Positions 8,731 to 17,604 of a stretch of DNA of 64,000 bases are shown here, in pieces; the stretch's first letter is position 1, and each line of letters begins with the position of its first letter. This DNA comes from JAALKW01 sp963974485. Lineage in GTDB: Bacteria > Pseudomonadota > Gammaproteobacteria > Legionellales > Legionellaceae. A program made the translations under genes and the position numbers. Under the pieces are notes generated by a model, which ran no database searches, had not been told where the DNA came from, and saw only the letters and a program-made list of their open reading frames with translations. The DNA is taken from positions 124,001 through 188,000 of the forward strand of contig CAXBBS010000003.1 in the NCBI GenBank assembly GCA_963974485.1, given 5' to 3'.

Positions 8731-10605
8731 TTACCTGCCCTGCATAATTTCATAAACTTCACGGTCGTCATCATCCATGCTCTCATCGCCATACTCATGC
8801 TCAGCGATACTGAACAACCGATGTGGTTTGTTTTGAGACTTTCCAAACGTTTTCTTAGATTTAAAACCCTCAAGACTCTTCATTGGCTTCATCGCATACG
8901 CCGCTGAAGCATCAGCACTCACTGTGTCCGCCTCAGCCGCTGGTTGTTCTACACTCACGGGTTGGTCACCTTGATTTGTAAAATAATCAAACGCTTTAGC
9001 ATGCACAGATATTTCAGCGGCTAGCTCATCCCATGCAAGCTCATGCTCGATTTCATCACATGATGAATCATATACAGCTTGAGCTCTACGGCACATATCT
9101 TGCTTTAATAATTCAGCCTCATGAATTGCCTCAGCACAGGTTTCTTCTAACACTTTACATCGAGCGTAATAGCGCGCATCTATCGAATGGGTCAGTGCAT
9201 GATACACCTCTCTTGCATCATGGGATGGCGTCTCATCAAACGTGCAAATTGTCCCATCTTTTGAGGAACTTATGTGTCGTTTTGTGAGTTTAATATCATC
9301 CACCCCTTCCGGACGCTTAAGTGCTCGATTGCTTGCGGCAATAGTTTTAATAACATGTGCTTTAAATCCAGGCGTTGACGCCATTAAAGCTGAAAAAGCA
9401 TCAAAAGACCCTGCTTTATCACGATAATATAGTTTTTGAACAAATTCTGTTGTATTTGCAACGATCTCGTCTGTCAGCACACGTTTTGATGTATCTAAGT
9501 CGGGTATTTGCTCGGATAATTCGGTTGTTATATGATAAGACCGGCGTAAAATATCACCGTAAGGAGAAATAACCGTCAAATTAACCTTATCTTCATCTTC
9601 CCCACAAAAATCAACATACAAGGTACGCTCATCGGGTATTAAGGGAGGCGCCATAAACAAACATCGGTGTTTAAATACAAGGGAAAGTGCTCCTAAGTCC
9701 AATGATTTTACAGCTTTATTCAAACGCGCAACATCAACAGCTGGATCATCTGAGCTGACATCATAAAATCGGCGTATTAATTCTGATTCATCAGAATTTT
9801 TAGTTGCTTCATACAGAGCCCATTTTAAATCCATATAACCAACAATCGGTTGTATTGAGTCATATGGATAAGGTGTGTTTGCTCCAACATTACCTGTAAT
9901 ATCTGGCGTTACGCCATCTAATCCTAAACGCTTAGCAACCATTTCATAACTGGTTTTCAGCAGTTCCTCCGCTCCAATCTGATGCCTTTCTCCGGCAGCA
10001 TTTCTTTCTTTGAAGGCCTCGGCATGAACTTGATCCGATATTTTTTTAGTTAGATCATGCGTTTCACGTTTGCTACGATATAGAAAAGTCGATGCTTTGT
10101 TTACAGCGTGTTGATAAGGTTCTCGTACTTCGTTTATTTTAGCGTTTCGTAAACGATAAACGGGCGCGTACCGATGGCTCACTTGTCTCAATCTATCATC
10201 AAATAAGCGCTCCAACTTGGTGCTTTCGTTTTTATACATCGCGTCATTTTCATTTTTCTTTTGCGAATAGTCATGATGGATAGAAAAAAATGTTTGTGCA
10301 TACAATAATTCAGCGGCTTTTTCATCGACCGTGCTTGTCGCCTCAGCAGCTTGATAATCAGACCACGTTTTTGTGGAAGATGAGCTTAAAGATTGTTGTA
10401 TTTTTTGAATTGCATGATCACGACGCGCTTGGTTTTCTTGCGTGCTAACCTCTTTGTCTCGCTCAATTTGAGACGCTTGCGTTACATAAGCATCATGCAG
10501 CTTTTGTTTTTTTATCATCATATCTGATTCAAGAAAAGCGATTGCTTCAGCTTCACTTTTTTTCAAATATTGATTAAAAACATCTTTTTCACTTATTACA
10601 GGCAT
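8731..10605 (-). CDS. Large coiled-coil orphan protein
   Basis: 624 residues, unrecognised. Residues about 10-235 are rich in Glu, Lys, Arg, Gln and Ala with heptad-like spacing and probably form long coiled coils. A central part (about 250-430) is a globular-looking domain with a YVDFCGEDED strand. A second helical part follows (about 470-545) and the C-terminus is acidic (GDESMDDDD). No signal peptide or membrane helix. First of a two-gene unit with the duplicated-module protein. The combination is typical of uncharacterised Legionellales proteins, but no function can be given. Confidence 0.7.
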   Translation of the reverse strand: MPVISEKDVFNQYLKKSEAEAIAFLESDMMIKKQKLHDAYVTQASQIERDKEVSTQENQARRDHAIQKIQQSLSSSSTKTWSDYQAAEATSTVDEKAAELLYAQTFFSIHHDYSQKKNENDAMYKNESTKLERLFDDRLRQVSHRYAPVYRLRNAKINEVREPYQHAVNKASTFLYRSKRETHDLTKKISDQVHAEAFKERNAAGERHQIGAEELLKTSYEMVAKRLGLDGVTPDITGNVGANTPYPYDSIQPIVGYMDLKWALYEATKNSDESELIRRFYDVSSDDPAVDVARLNKAVKSLDLGALSLVFKHRCLFMAPPLIPDERTLYVDFCGEDEDKVNLTVISPYGDILRRSYHITTELSEQIPDLDTSKRVLTDEIVANTTEFVQKLYYRDKAGSFDAFSALMASTPGFKAHVIKTIAASNRALKRPEGVDDIKLTKRHISSSKDGTICTFDETPSHDAREVYHALTHSIDARYYARCKVLEETCAEAIHEAELLKQDMCRRAQAVYDSSCDEIEHELAWDELAAEISVHAKAFDYFTNQGDQPVSVEQPAAEADTVSADASAAYAMKPMKSLEGFKSKKTFGKSQNKPHRLFSIAEHEYGDESMDDDDREVYEIMQGR

Positions 10606-10688
10606 ACTATTTAACCAAGAATCAAATAGAGCATTATATAATCAACAAGAATGAAGAATCAAGCTCTTTAAATAATCAGTCCGTTTGA

Positions 10689-10716
10689 TTTACTTTTTAT
10701 TTCTCCACGCTATAAT
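10689..10716 (+). promoter_or_regulatory. Promoter of the ankyrin gene
   Basis: -35-like TTTACT (10689-10694), 16-bp spacer, perfect -10 TATAAT (10711-10716). Transcription would start near 10723. It lies downstream of the ATG at 10685 that opens the longest reading frame, so that ATG cannot be used from this promoter. Confidence 0.6.
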
Positions 10717-10747
10717 AGCGCCTATTTTAAACACAAAGGTATTTGTA

Positions 10748-11869
10748 GTGACACTAATTGACGCACTCTACACACAAGACTTAACCCAAGTTCAAGCTGC
10801 CTTAGCGGCAGGTGAGTCCCCCAATGTCATATTTCAACATAAAGTTCATCAATTTTATTATGCGACGACTATCGCGACCGGATTTACCCGTAAAAATATA
10901 ACCCCTTTAATTTATGCCATTGAAAATCGCCTCGAAGCGATTGCACTCTGCTTACTTGACTATGATGCAGAGCCGAATCCTGAAGGCGTCTTTGTTCATC
11001 CATTAAATCTTGCATGCAAACATGGATTTGAGCGTATCGTCGAAAAACTATTAGATAAAGATGCACATATCAACAGCACAGACGAACTGCATGCCATACC
11101 TATCATAGAGACGCTTAGAGCAAAAATGTTGGCGCGAGAATCTCATTCAGGCGAATTAACGCATGCATCAATTGAAACAACAAAAAAAATTATTGTCCAC
11201 TTAATGAAAGCCGGCGTCAGCTTGAATCCAGGACAAGACGAGGCTTTCAATGCACAAACCCCTATTTATCAAGCTGCAACAGGAAATGCATGGACCGCAA
11301 AACAACTGGTTGATTTGCTTATGACATTAGGTGCCACGATAAATGTACAGGATAATCACGGCATCACGTTATTAGAGTATCTTGCAGATCCTCACTTGCA
11401 TTACCTACCCTCTACCGCTGAGCGTCCTCTATCCATGCGACAGCTTACAAGAATCGTGCCTACTCCTGAGTACGCGCATCAATCACCACAGCTCGGTGGC
11501 TCTAAGTTAATAAACTATATCTTAAAACAATTGTTAAACAAGGAAAAACATCAAGATATTCGTGCGTTACAGCGTGTTGTAGCAGGTGCTGAACTATCAG
11601 AACATCGCCGTGAAGCGCTAACCATTGTACGCGCTTGTTTAGCACGTGTTGGAAGAATTGTTGACTGGAAACAGTCTATTGGTGGAGGTGTCGACAAAAA
11701 TTCTGCTCTTACACACACACATATCTTATCGTTCTTGAGTTTTTCAGAGCAATGTATATTTGCATCTGCATCTAAGACGATGCGAACACAAGCGGTTGTT
11801 CATTCTGAACCTGAAGCAGAAGCTGAAGTAGTAGATGAGCCTCCAGCTAAGAGAGCTAAACATAGCTAA
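10748..11869 (+). CDS. Ankyrin-repeat protein, candidate effector
   Basis: 373 residues from the GTG at 10748. Ankyrin units can be seen from about residue 3 to 215: TPLIYAIENRLEAIALCLLD, PLNLACKHGFERIVEKLLDKD, QTPIYQAATGNAWTAKQLVD and a degenerate fourth ending in NVQDNHGITLLEYL. The C-terminal 150 residues are helical, and the tail is acidic then basic (EPEAEAEVVDEPPAKRAKHS), with a nuclear-localisation-like KRAK. The GTG start is supported by AAAGGT 7 nt upstream and by the promoter at 10689-10716. The 3' end overlaps the end of tag by 4 nt (convergent). Ankyrin proteins in intracellular Legionellales are often translocated effectors. Confidence 0.85.
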   Translation: MTLIDALYTQDLTQVQAALAAGESPNVIFQHKVHQFYYATTIATGFTRKNITPLIYAIENRLEAIALCLLDYDAEPNPEGVFVHPLNLACKHGFERIVEKLLDKDAHINSTDELHAIPIIETLRAKMLARESHSGELTHASIETTKKIIVHLMKAGVSLNPGQDEAFNAQTPIYQAATGNAWTAKQLVDLLMTLGATINVQDNHGITLLEYLADPHLHYLPSTAERPLSMRQLTRIVPTPEYAHQSPQLGGSKLINYILKQLLNKEKHQDIRALQRVVAGAELSEHRREALTIVRACLARVGRIVDWKQSIGGGVDKNSALTHTHILSFLSFSEQCIFASASKTMRTQAVVHSEPEAEAEVVDEPPAKRAKHS

Positions 11870-12432
11870 TCACGCAATTTCAAGCACTTAAAGCAGTCTT
11901 GGGTATGGTCATCCACCATCCCCACGGCCTGCATGTAGGCATACATAATGGTTGGCCCCACAAAGCTCATCCCTCTTTGTTTAAGATCTTTCGATAATGC
12001 TGAAGACTCTTGTGTCTGTGTTGGAATAGCTTGCTGCGATTCAGGCCGATTAACTTTAGTCTTATTTTGAACAAACGACCAAACGTACGCATCAAATGAT
12101 CCATACGCCTGTTGAATATCAATAAATATACGTGCATTTTTTCGCACTGAAAATATTTTTAGACGATGACGAATAATTTTAGGATTACTTAAAATCGTTT
12201 CTAATTCAGTATCACTTAAGCTTGCACAAGCTGCCGGATCAAATTGTTGAAATAGCTCACGATACCCTTCGCGTCGCTTCAAAATCGTTTCCCAATTAAG
12301 ACCTGCTTGCGCGCCTTCCAAGATGAGCATTTCAAAGAGCTTAGGGTCATCATGCACCGGAACGCCCCATTCGGTATCATGGTAGCGTTCATAGTGAGGT
12401 TTGTTTTGTCCTACCCAAGCACAACGGTTCAT
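11866..12432 (-). CDS. tag: DNA-3-methyladenine glycosylase I
   Basis: 188 residues, the usual size. It opens with RCAWVG and has the Tag signature YHDTEWGVPVHDD with the catalytic-region Glu, the tryptophan in GLNWETIL, and the zinc ligands: Cys4, plus the C-terminal H..C..C arrangement (DDHTQDCFKC). The enzyme excises 3-methyladenine from alkylated DNA, the first step of base excision repair. It begins 33 nt after hslU and may be read from the hslVU transcript. Convergent with the ankyrin gene. Confidence 0.95.
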   Translation of the reverse strand: MNRCAWVGQNKPHYERYHDTEWGVPVHDDPKLFEMLILEGAQAGLNWETILKRREGYRELFQQFDPAACASLSDTELETILSNPKIIRHRLKIFSVRKNARIFIDIQQAYGSFDAYVWSFVQNKTKVNRPESQQAIPTQTQESSALSKDLKQRGMSFVGPTIMYAYMQAVGMVDDHTQDCFKCLKLRD

Positions 12433-12465
12433 CTTATATTCTTTTAATACAATAACTAAAAATAT

Positions 12466-13779
12466 TTACAAAATAAAACGCGCTAAATCTTCATCTTGTA
12501 CAAGTGCACCTAAATGCTTCTCAACGTATGTTTTATTGATTTTTATTTTTTCTCCAGCCTTGTCCGTTGCTTCAAACGATATCGTTTCAAGTAAACGCTC
12601 CATCACGGTATATAAACGACGCGCACCGATATTCTCCGTACGTTCATTCACTTGCCATGCCACTTCCGCAATGCGTTTAACGCCAGAAGTATCAAAGCTA
12701 AGTTTCACGCCTTCCGTTGCCATAAGCGCTGTGTACTGCTCTGTAAGAGAAGCCGTAGGTTCGGTTAAGATACGTACAAAATCCCCCACGCTTAACGCGT
12801 TAAGCTCAACACGAATCGGCAAGCGTCCTTGGAGCTCTGCAATTAAGTCAGAAGGCTTGGCCACGTGGAACGCACCGGAGGTGATAAATAAAATATGATC
12901 CGTTTTAATTATCCCATATTTAGTTGAAACAGCAGAGCCTTCAACCAAAGGCAATAAATCACGCTGCACACCTTCACGAGAAACATCACCGCCTTGCTGC
13001 TCGGAACGTCGCGCGACTTTATCAATTTCATCAATAAAAACAAAACCGTTTTGTTCAACCGACTCAATCGCAGCTAATTTGATTTCATCTTCGTTAATAA
13101 GCTTTGCAGCTTCTTCTTCGCGTAAGATTTTTAGTGCTTTAGCAATCGGTAATTGACGCTGTTTTGTTTTTTCTGAGCCCATTTGCTGGAACATCGACTG
13201 AAGTTGGTTGGTCATTTCTTCCATGCCAGGAGGCGCCATAATCTCAACACCGACACTTTGTGCTACAACATCAATCTCAATTTTTTTCTCATCCAACAAA
13301 CCTTCACGTAACTGCTTACGGAACACCTGCCGTGCCGATGAGTCAGGATCGCGCTTTGCGTCCCCCTCCCCTGGAGGAAGTAAAGCATCTAAAATACGTT
13401 CTTCTGCTGCGTCTTCTGCCAATTGTGCTACTTTTTTCATGGCATGCTCACGCGCAAGCTTAAACCCAATATCAGCTAGATCGCGTATAATCGACTCAAC
13501 ATCGCGACCAACATAACCGACTTCTGTAAATTTAGTGGCTTCAACTTTAATAAACGGCGCATCAGCCAAGCGTGCAAGACGACGGGCAATTTCGGTTTTA
13601 CCCACACCGGTTGGCCCTATCATTAAAATATTTTTCGGCATAATTTCGGCGCGCAAACCATCATCGGTGATTTGCATACGACGCCAGCGATTACGCAGGG
13701 CAATCGCCACAGCACGCTTCGCGGCATCTTGTCCAATAATATGCTTATCTAATTCCTCAACAATTTCACGAGGGGTCAT
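12466..13779 (-). CDS. hslU: ATP-dependent HslUV protease ATPase subunit HslU
   Basis: 437 residues from MTPREIVEELDKHIIGQ. Walker A GPTGVGKT at about 55-62, pore loop GYVG at about 90, the intermediate I-domain (about 110-240), Walker B FVFIDEIDK, and the C-terminal RFIL tail that docks into HslV to switch on the peptidase. It unfolds substrates and feeds them to the HslV chamber. The reading frame extends upstream to 13836 inside hslV, but the family begins at MTPREIV; in-frame GTG codons a few residues upstream (for example 13791) are possible alternative starts, and no strong Shine-Dalgarno decides it. It lies 28 nt after hslV in the same operon. Confidence 0.96.
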   Translation of the reverse strand: MTPREIVEELDKHIIGQDAAKRAVAIALRNRWRRMQITDDGLRAEIMPKNILMIGPTGVGKTEIARRLARLADAPFIKVEATKFTEVGYVGRDVESIIRDLADIGFKLAREHAMKKVAQLAEDAAEERILDALLPPGEGDAKRDPDSSARQVFRKQLREGLLDEKKIEIDVVAQSVGVEIMAPPGMEEMTNQLQSMFQQMGSEKTKQRQLPIAKALKILREEEAAKLINEDEIKLAAIESVEQNGFVFIDEIDKVARRSEQQGGDVSREGVQRDLLPLVEGSAVSTKYGIIKTDHILFITSGAFHVAKPSDLIAELQGRLPIRVELNALSVGDFVRILTEPTASLTEQYTALMATEGVKLSFDTSGVKRIAEVAWQVNERTENIGARRLYTVMERLLETISFEATDKAGEKIKINKTYVEKHLGALVQDEDLARFIL

Positions 13780-13807
13780 GGTGTTATTCACGATCGTATC
13801 TACAGTA

Positions 13808-14356
13808 TTATTCACAATGAACATCCAGAGTTTCAATGGTTAAATTATGATTGGTATAAACGCACATATCAGCTGCAATCGTTAAGCCTTTTTCAACAAT
13901 TTTTTGCGCTGATAGTTTTGTGTTTTCCATCAAGGCACGAGCTGCAGCCTGTGCGAATGGACCGCCTGAACCAATAGCCATGAGTCCTTGTTCTGGCTCA
14001 ATCACATCGCCATTACCTGTAATAATAAGCGACGCATGTTGATCTGCAACCACCAACAAAGCTTCTAAACGTCGCAACATTTTGTCTGTTCGCCAATCTT
14101 TAGCAAGCTCTACCGCCGCACGTACCAAGTGCCCTTGATGCAATTCTAATTTAGCTTCAAAGCGCTCAAATAAAGTAAAGGCATCGGCCGTTCCACCGGC
14201 AAATCCTGCAATCACTTGATTGTTATATAAACGACGTACTTTACGGGCATTACCTTTCATGACCGTATTGCCTTGGCTCACCTGACCGTCGCCACCGATA
14301 ACAACCTGTTTTCCATCTCGCACAGACAAGATGGTTGTTCCACGATATTGGTCCAA
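13808..14356 (-). CDS. hslV: HslV peptidase subunit
   Basis: 182 residues. N-terminal-nucleophile hydrolase of the proteasome beta type: after removal of a short propeptide (MDQYRG) the catalytic Thr7 becomes N-terminal (TTILSV), followed by the GGDGQVS strand, Lys in NARKVRRL and the GSGGPFA loop. It forms the double hexameric peptidase chamber capped by HslU. First gene of hslV-hslU(-tag). Probably heat-shock controlled (see the promoter at 14398-14425). Confidence 0.96.
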   Translation of the reverse strand: MDQYRGTTILSVRDGKQVVIGGDGQVSQGNTVMKGNARKVRRLYNNQVIAGFAGGTADAFTLFERFEAKLELHQGHLVRAAVELAKDWRTDKMLRRLEALLVVADQHASLIITGNGDVIEPEQGLMAIGSGGPFAQAAARALMENTKLSAQKIVEKGLTIAADMCVYTNHNLTIETLDVHCE

Positions 14357-14397
14357 AATTTCTCCCGATTAAAAAAATAAATACATGGGGTATCAAG

Positions 14398-14425
14398 TAA
14401 ATGGGGGCTTATATCTAAAAATCAA
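14398..14425 (-). promoter_or_regulatory. Probable sigma-32 heat-shock promoter of hslVU
   Basis: On the minus strand a TTGATT element (14425-14420) is followed after 13 bp by CCCCATTTA (14406-14398), which matches the known sigma-32 -10 consensus CCCCATNTA. It overlaps the stop codon of the upstream Zur-like gene and leaves a leader of about 35 nt. In E. coli hslVU is a sigma-32 operon, which supports the reading. Confidence 0.5.
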
Positions 14426-14868
14426 TGCCTAGGCCTGCAACGTGTGCACAAACCTCGAAGTTCAATGGGATCATCACTCAGATGAAAATCACTGCGAAGA
14501 GCCAGTTGCTGCATAGCTTGACGAACAGCAACATCGTGTACTTCGTCGACGTTATGGCACGCAGAGCACACCATAAAAAGCTCAGAGCATGCATGTGCCT
14601 CCTCTTTCCCACAGAGCGCATACGATTGAATGGAATCAATTTTGTGAACAACGCCTGCTGTAACAAAAAAACCTAACGCGCGGTATAACGCCGTCGCTGT
14701 TGCGTTGGGTTGGTCGTCAGATAAGCGTTCTAAAATATCATACGCCTTCAACGGTTTCTCTGTATTCCATAAGACAAATAGCACCGCTTTACGTAACGAA
14801 GTGATCGTAATTGCCATAGTCAACGACAGATGCTTCGTGTAAATAACAAACGCTGACGGATAACCCAT
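14422..14868 (-). CDS. Fur-family metalloregulator, Zur-like
   Basis: 148 residues. N-terminal winged helix (ITSLRKAVLFVLWNTEKPLKAYDILERL, quoted in pieces: SLRKAVLFVLW, KAYDILERL), then NATATALYRALGFF as recognition helix, and a C-terminal dimerisation domain with two CxxC structural zinc sites (CSACHN and CTRC). The LWNTEKPLKAYDILE pattern is nearer to Zur than to Fur. It would repress zinc-uptake genes, none of which is adjacent. The ATG at 14868 has AAGG 7 nt upstream within the end of deoB, only 3 nt from the deoB stop, so translation is coupled. An internal ATG at 14817 has no ribosome site. Confidence 0.85.
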   Translation of the reverse strand: MGYPSAFVIYTKHLSLTMAITITSLRKAVLFVLWNTEKPLKAYDILERLSDDQPNATATALYRALGFFVTAGVVHKIDSIQSYALCGKEEAHACSELFMVCSACHNVDEVHDVAVRQAMQQLALRSDFHLSDDPIELRGLCTRCRPRH

Positions 14869-14871
14869 GCT

Positions 14872-16122
14872 TTAGCCTTCTGAAGGTTTTAGAAACGAAA
14901 CCCCATCCAACGCTGAGGCATCAATTTCTAAATGCTCAGCCAAACTTTGCCCTATATCTGCAAAGCTCGCACGTTCACCGATGGCCTGGGACTGAATACC
15001 TGGGCCAAATAAAAGTGCAGGCACATGCTCTCGCGTATGATCTGATCCCGGGAATGTCGGGTCGCACCCATGATCGGCTGAAATAACCACCGCATCACCC
15101 GGTTTTAAACATGCCTCAAATGCTGGCAAACGCGCATCGAACGCTTCCAAGGCTGCTGCATAGCCCGGCAAATCACGACGATGCCCAAAGGATGAATCAA
15201 AATCAACAAAATTGGTAAATACAAGACTTCCAGCAGGCGCTGTTTTCATGGCCTCACACGTCGCATCAAACAAAGCCATATTTCCATCGGCTTTAATAAC
15301 TTGCGTAGGACCTTGATGCGCATATATATCAGATATTTTTCCGATCGCAATCACTTCGCGTCCGGCTTCGTTTAAATAATCAAGCAGGGTTTTTGCTGGT
15401 GGTGGGATAGAATAATCACGACGGTTTGCTGTACGCTTAAACGCCCCCGCTTCGCCTTTAAACGGCCGCGCAATCACGCGTCCAATATGATACTCATCCA
15501 CCAATTCTCGAGCAATTTCACAAAGCTCATAAAGCTTGTCTAACCCAAATAATTCTTCATGAACCGCAATTTGGAATACGCTATCCGCCGATGTATACAC
15601 AATCGGCTTGCCTGTTTTAATATGCTCGTCTCCGAGCTCGGCCAAAATATCGGTGCCTGAAGCATGCTTTTCACCTAAGACACCGGGTAAATTAGCACGT
15701 TTAATTAAAGCTTGAATTAATGCTTCAGGAAAACATGGCTGAGTTGCAGGAAAATAGCCCCATTCAAACCGAACAGGTACGCCTGCGAGTTCCCAGTGGC
15801 CACTGGGTGTATCTTTACCTAAGCTTTGTTCAACGGCATAGCCATAGTAGCCTTGGGGTGCATCTAGATTCAGAAGCTCAGGCAACGCATCTTCTGAACT
15901 TAAACCAGCTGCATGATACAAACCTAAACGTGCTAAATTAGGAATATAAAGCGGCCCCGAACGCAATCCCGGCACATCTGCTTGCCCTAAGCGACACGCC
16001 TCGACAATATGACCAAACGTATTTGCGCCTGTATCACCATACTTAACTGCATCATGACTCGCACCGATACCGAGCGAATCCATAAGTAACACACAGGCAC
16101 GTGTTGATGGTGTGGATGACAT
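14872..16122 (-). CDS. deoB: Phosphopentomutase
   Basis: 416 residues, normal for DeoB. Alkaline-phosphatase superfamily metal sites are visible: CVLLMDSLGIG at the N-terminus, GDTGANTFGHI (Thr that carries the phosphate), the NFVDFDSSFGHRRD block, and ISADHGCDPT..SDHTREHVP at the C-terminus. It interconverts (deoxy)ribose 1- and 5-phosphate in nucleoside salvage. GGAGA is 9 nt before the ATG. It follows the MFS carrier gene by 24 nt and is coupled to the Zur-like gene. No nucleoside phosphorylase gene is beside it. Confidence 0.96.
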   Translation of the reverse strand: MSSTPSTRACVLLMDSLGIGASHDAVKYGDTGANTFGHIVEACRLGQADVPGLRSGPLYIPNLARLGLYHAAGLSSEDALPELLNLDAPQGYYGYAVEQSLGKDTPSGHWELAGVPVRFEWGYFPATQPCFPEALIQALIKRANLPGVLGEKHASGTDILAELGDEHIKTGKPIVYTSADSVFQIAVHEELFGLDKLYELCEIARELVDEYHIGRVIARPFKGEAGAFKRTANRRDYSIPPPAKTLLDYLNEAGREVIAIGKISDIYAHQGPTQVIKADGNMALFDATCEAMKTAPAGSLVFTNFVDFDSSFGHRRDLPGYAAALEAFDARLPAFEACLKPGDAVVISADHGCDPTFPGSDHTREHVPALLFGPGIQSQAIGERASFADIGQSLAEHLEIDASALDGVSFLKPSEG

Positions 16123-16146
16123 ACAGTCAAGTCTCCGTTCGTTTAT

Positions 16147-17424
16147 TTAATGCTGTGGTCTCGCAAACGTTTCTTTTAAACCAAACGTAAGCAACAACGA
16201 TATCAAAAAAGCAGCGGGTAAAATTAACGCCGCCGTCTGATACGACGCCAGTGGATAAACCGGTGTTCCACCGATGAGCTCAACCCCACCGCATTTCACT
16301 AAAATTTTGCTGAAAATATTTTGATAAACTAAATAGCCACCTTGCGTAAACAAAGAAACAACGCTCAAGGCTGTTGCAACCATCACCGGCAATGAACTTT
16401 CAGCAATAAGCACATAGCTAATCACCTGAGCGGCTGTAACCAAACCTAATAAGAAGAACAGCACGGCCATAACACTTGCAGAAACCGGCGCATATAAAAT
16501 ACATAACACCGTTATTAACGAGAACAGTGCACCTAATTTCATAGGGAATAAGCGACGTCCTAGTTTATCCGAGAAAAAACCAAACAACGGTCCACCTAGC
16601 ATCGCACCAAAAAACAGCATGCCATTGACCCAAGAAGCCTCTGCCTGCGTCGCATCTAAACGTTGCATTAAATACAATTTGCCCATGGCCGCACCAAGTA
16701 CCGCAATCGGCAAGTTCATCAAACTGGTATAAAGCCCTGCAAAAATAGGTTGGCGAGACAAACATGCCTTCCATGTTGTCCACATCGGCAAGGTTTGATG
16801 TACAGGATCTTGATGACCTTCTGGACGTTCTTGAATCCACCAAAGCATTAATACAAAAATCAACACACCTAACCAGGCAACGTTTAAGACAGCCCCACGC
16901 CAACCCACATGAAGTGCGATAGCCGTGATAGGGTACTGAGCAACCAAACCGCCACACATCGCCATGGTCACAATTGCACCCGTAATTAAAGCCATTTTTT
17001 TAGGTGGAAACCAACGTGTAGCAAGCCTAATAGGGCCTAAAAAGCAAAAAGCACTCGTCACACCCGCAATAAACCTATACGTTAATGCCAGATAAAAGCT
17101 TTGCGTATACGCTAAGAAAAACGTACTGATAACACAAACCAGCATCGAAAGAACCAGAGTTCTTTTGATAGAAAAGCGGTCGAGGACAATACCTGCGGCA
17201 ATTAAAAAAGCGACGTTGGCAAAATAATAAATACTTGAAAGATAAACCATTTTATCAGCTTCGATGCCAAAATCACGCATGACATGATCACCCAATGAAG
17301 CAAACATATTGCCTTGAATGAATTGATAAAAGAAAAACAAAGAGGCCGAAAAACACACTAACCACGGTTGAACTGCTTCCCAACGACATCCTTCTCCAGT
17401 CGGTACTGAGCACTTCATATCCAC
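16147..17424 (-). CDS. MFS transporter resembling Legionella Pht phagosomal carriers
   Basis: 425 residues with 12 predicted membrane helices and an MFS loop signature between helices 2 and 3 (GIVLDRFSIKRTL). The N-terminus (WLVCFSASLFFFYQFIQGNM) and the FLGPIRLATRWFPPKKMALITG segment resemble the Pht family that moves amino acids and nucleosides across the phagosomal membrane side in Legionella. Start is GTG at 17424 with AGGAG 5 nt upstream. Because deoB follows in the same operon, nucleoside uptake (as shown for PhtC/PhtD and thymidine) is a reasonable guess, not a demonstrated function. Confidence 0.82.
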   Translation of the reverse strand: MDMKCSVPTGEGCRWEAVQPWLVCFSASLFFFYQFIQGNMFASLGDHVMRDFGIEADKMVYLSSIYYFANVAFLIAAGIVLDRFSIKRTLVLSMLVCVISTFFLAYTQSFYLALTYRFIAGVTSAFCFLGPIRLATRWFPPKKMALITGAIVTMAMCGGLVAQYPITAIALHVGWRGAVLNVAWLGVLIFVLMLWWIQERPEGHQDPVHQTLPMWTTWKACLSRQPIFAGLYTSLMNLPIAVLGAAMGKLYLMQRLDATQAEASWVNGMLFFGAMLGGPLFGFFSDKLGRRLFPMKLGALFSLITVLCILYAPVSASVMAVLFFLLGLVTAAQVISYVLIAESSLPVMVATALSVVSLFTQGGYLVYQNIFSKILVKCGGVELIGGTPVYPLASYQTAALILPAAFLISLLLTFGLKETFARPQH

Positions 17425-17521
17425 ACGAACTCCTAGCTAAACGAGGCATTTACAGGGAGGGAAATTCTACCAGAACCAAAACCAAATTGGTATAAAGCAT
17501 TCAAATTAACTATCTGGCTAA

Positions 17522-17554
17522 TTTAATGCAATCTTAATCTTTGTGTGTTAAAAT
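17522..17554 (+). promoter_or_regulatory. PmrA-box-like tandem repeat and -10 upstream of the membrane protein gene
   Basis: Two TTAAT cores lie exactly 11 bp apart: TTTAATGCA (17522-17530), 2 nt, CTTAATCTT (17533-17541). The known PmrA box of Legionella/Coxiella effector genes is cTTAATatT-N2-cTTAATatT. A -10-like TAAAAT follows at 17549-17554. The second half-site is good and the first is weak. Confidence 0.4.
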
Positions 17555-17604
17555 AAACCACACTTAACGGTTCCTTGAACCTTTCTTGTCGGAGATTTAA
17601 CCGT

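Noticed and set aside
10685..10747. N-terminal extension of the ankyrin protein from ATG 10685
   Set aside because: The promoter lies downstream of that ATG and GTG 10748 has the ribosome site.
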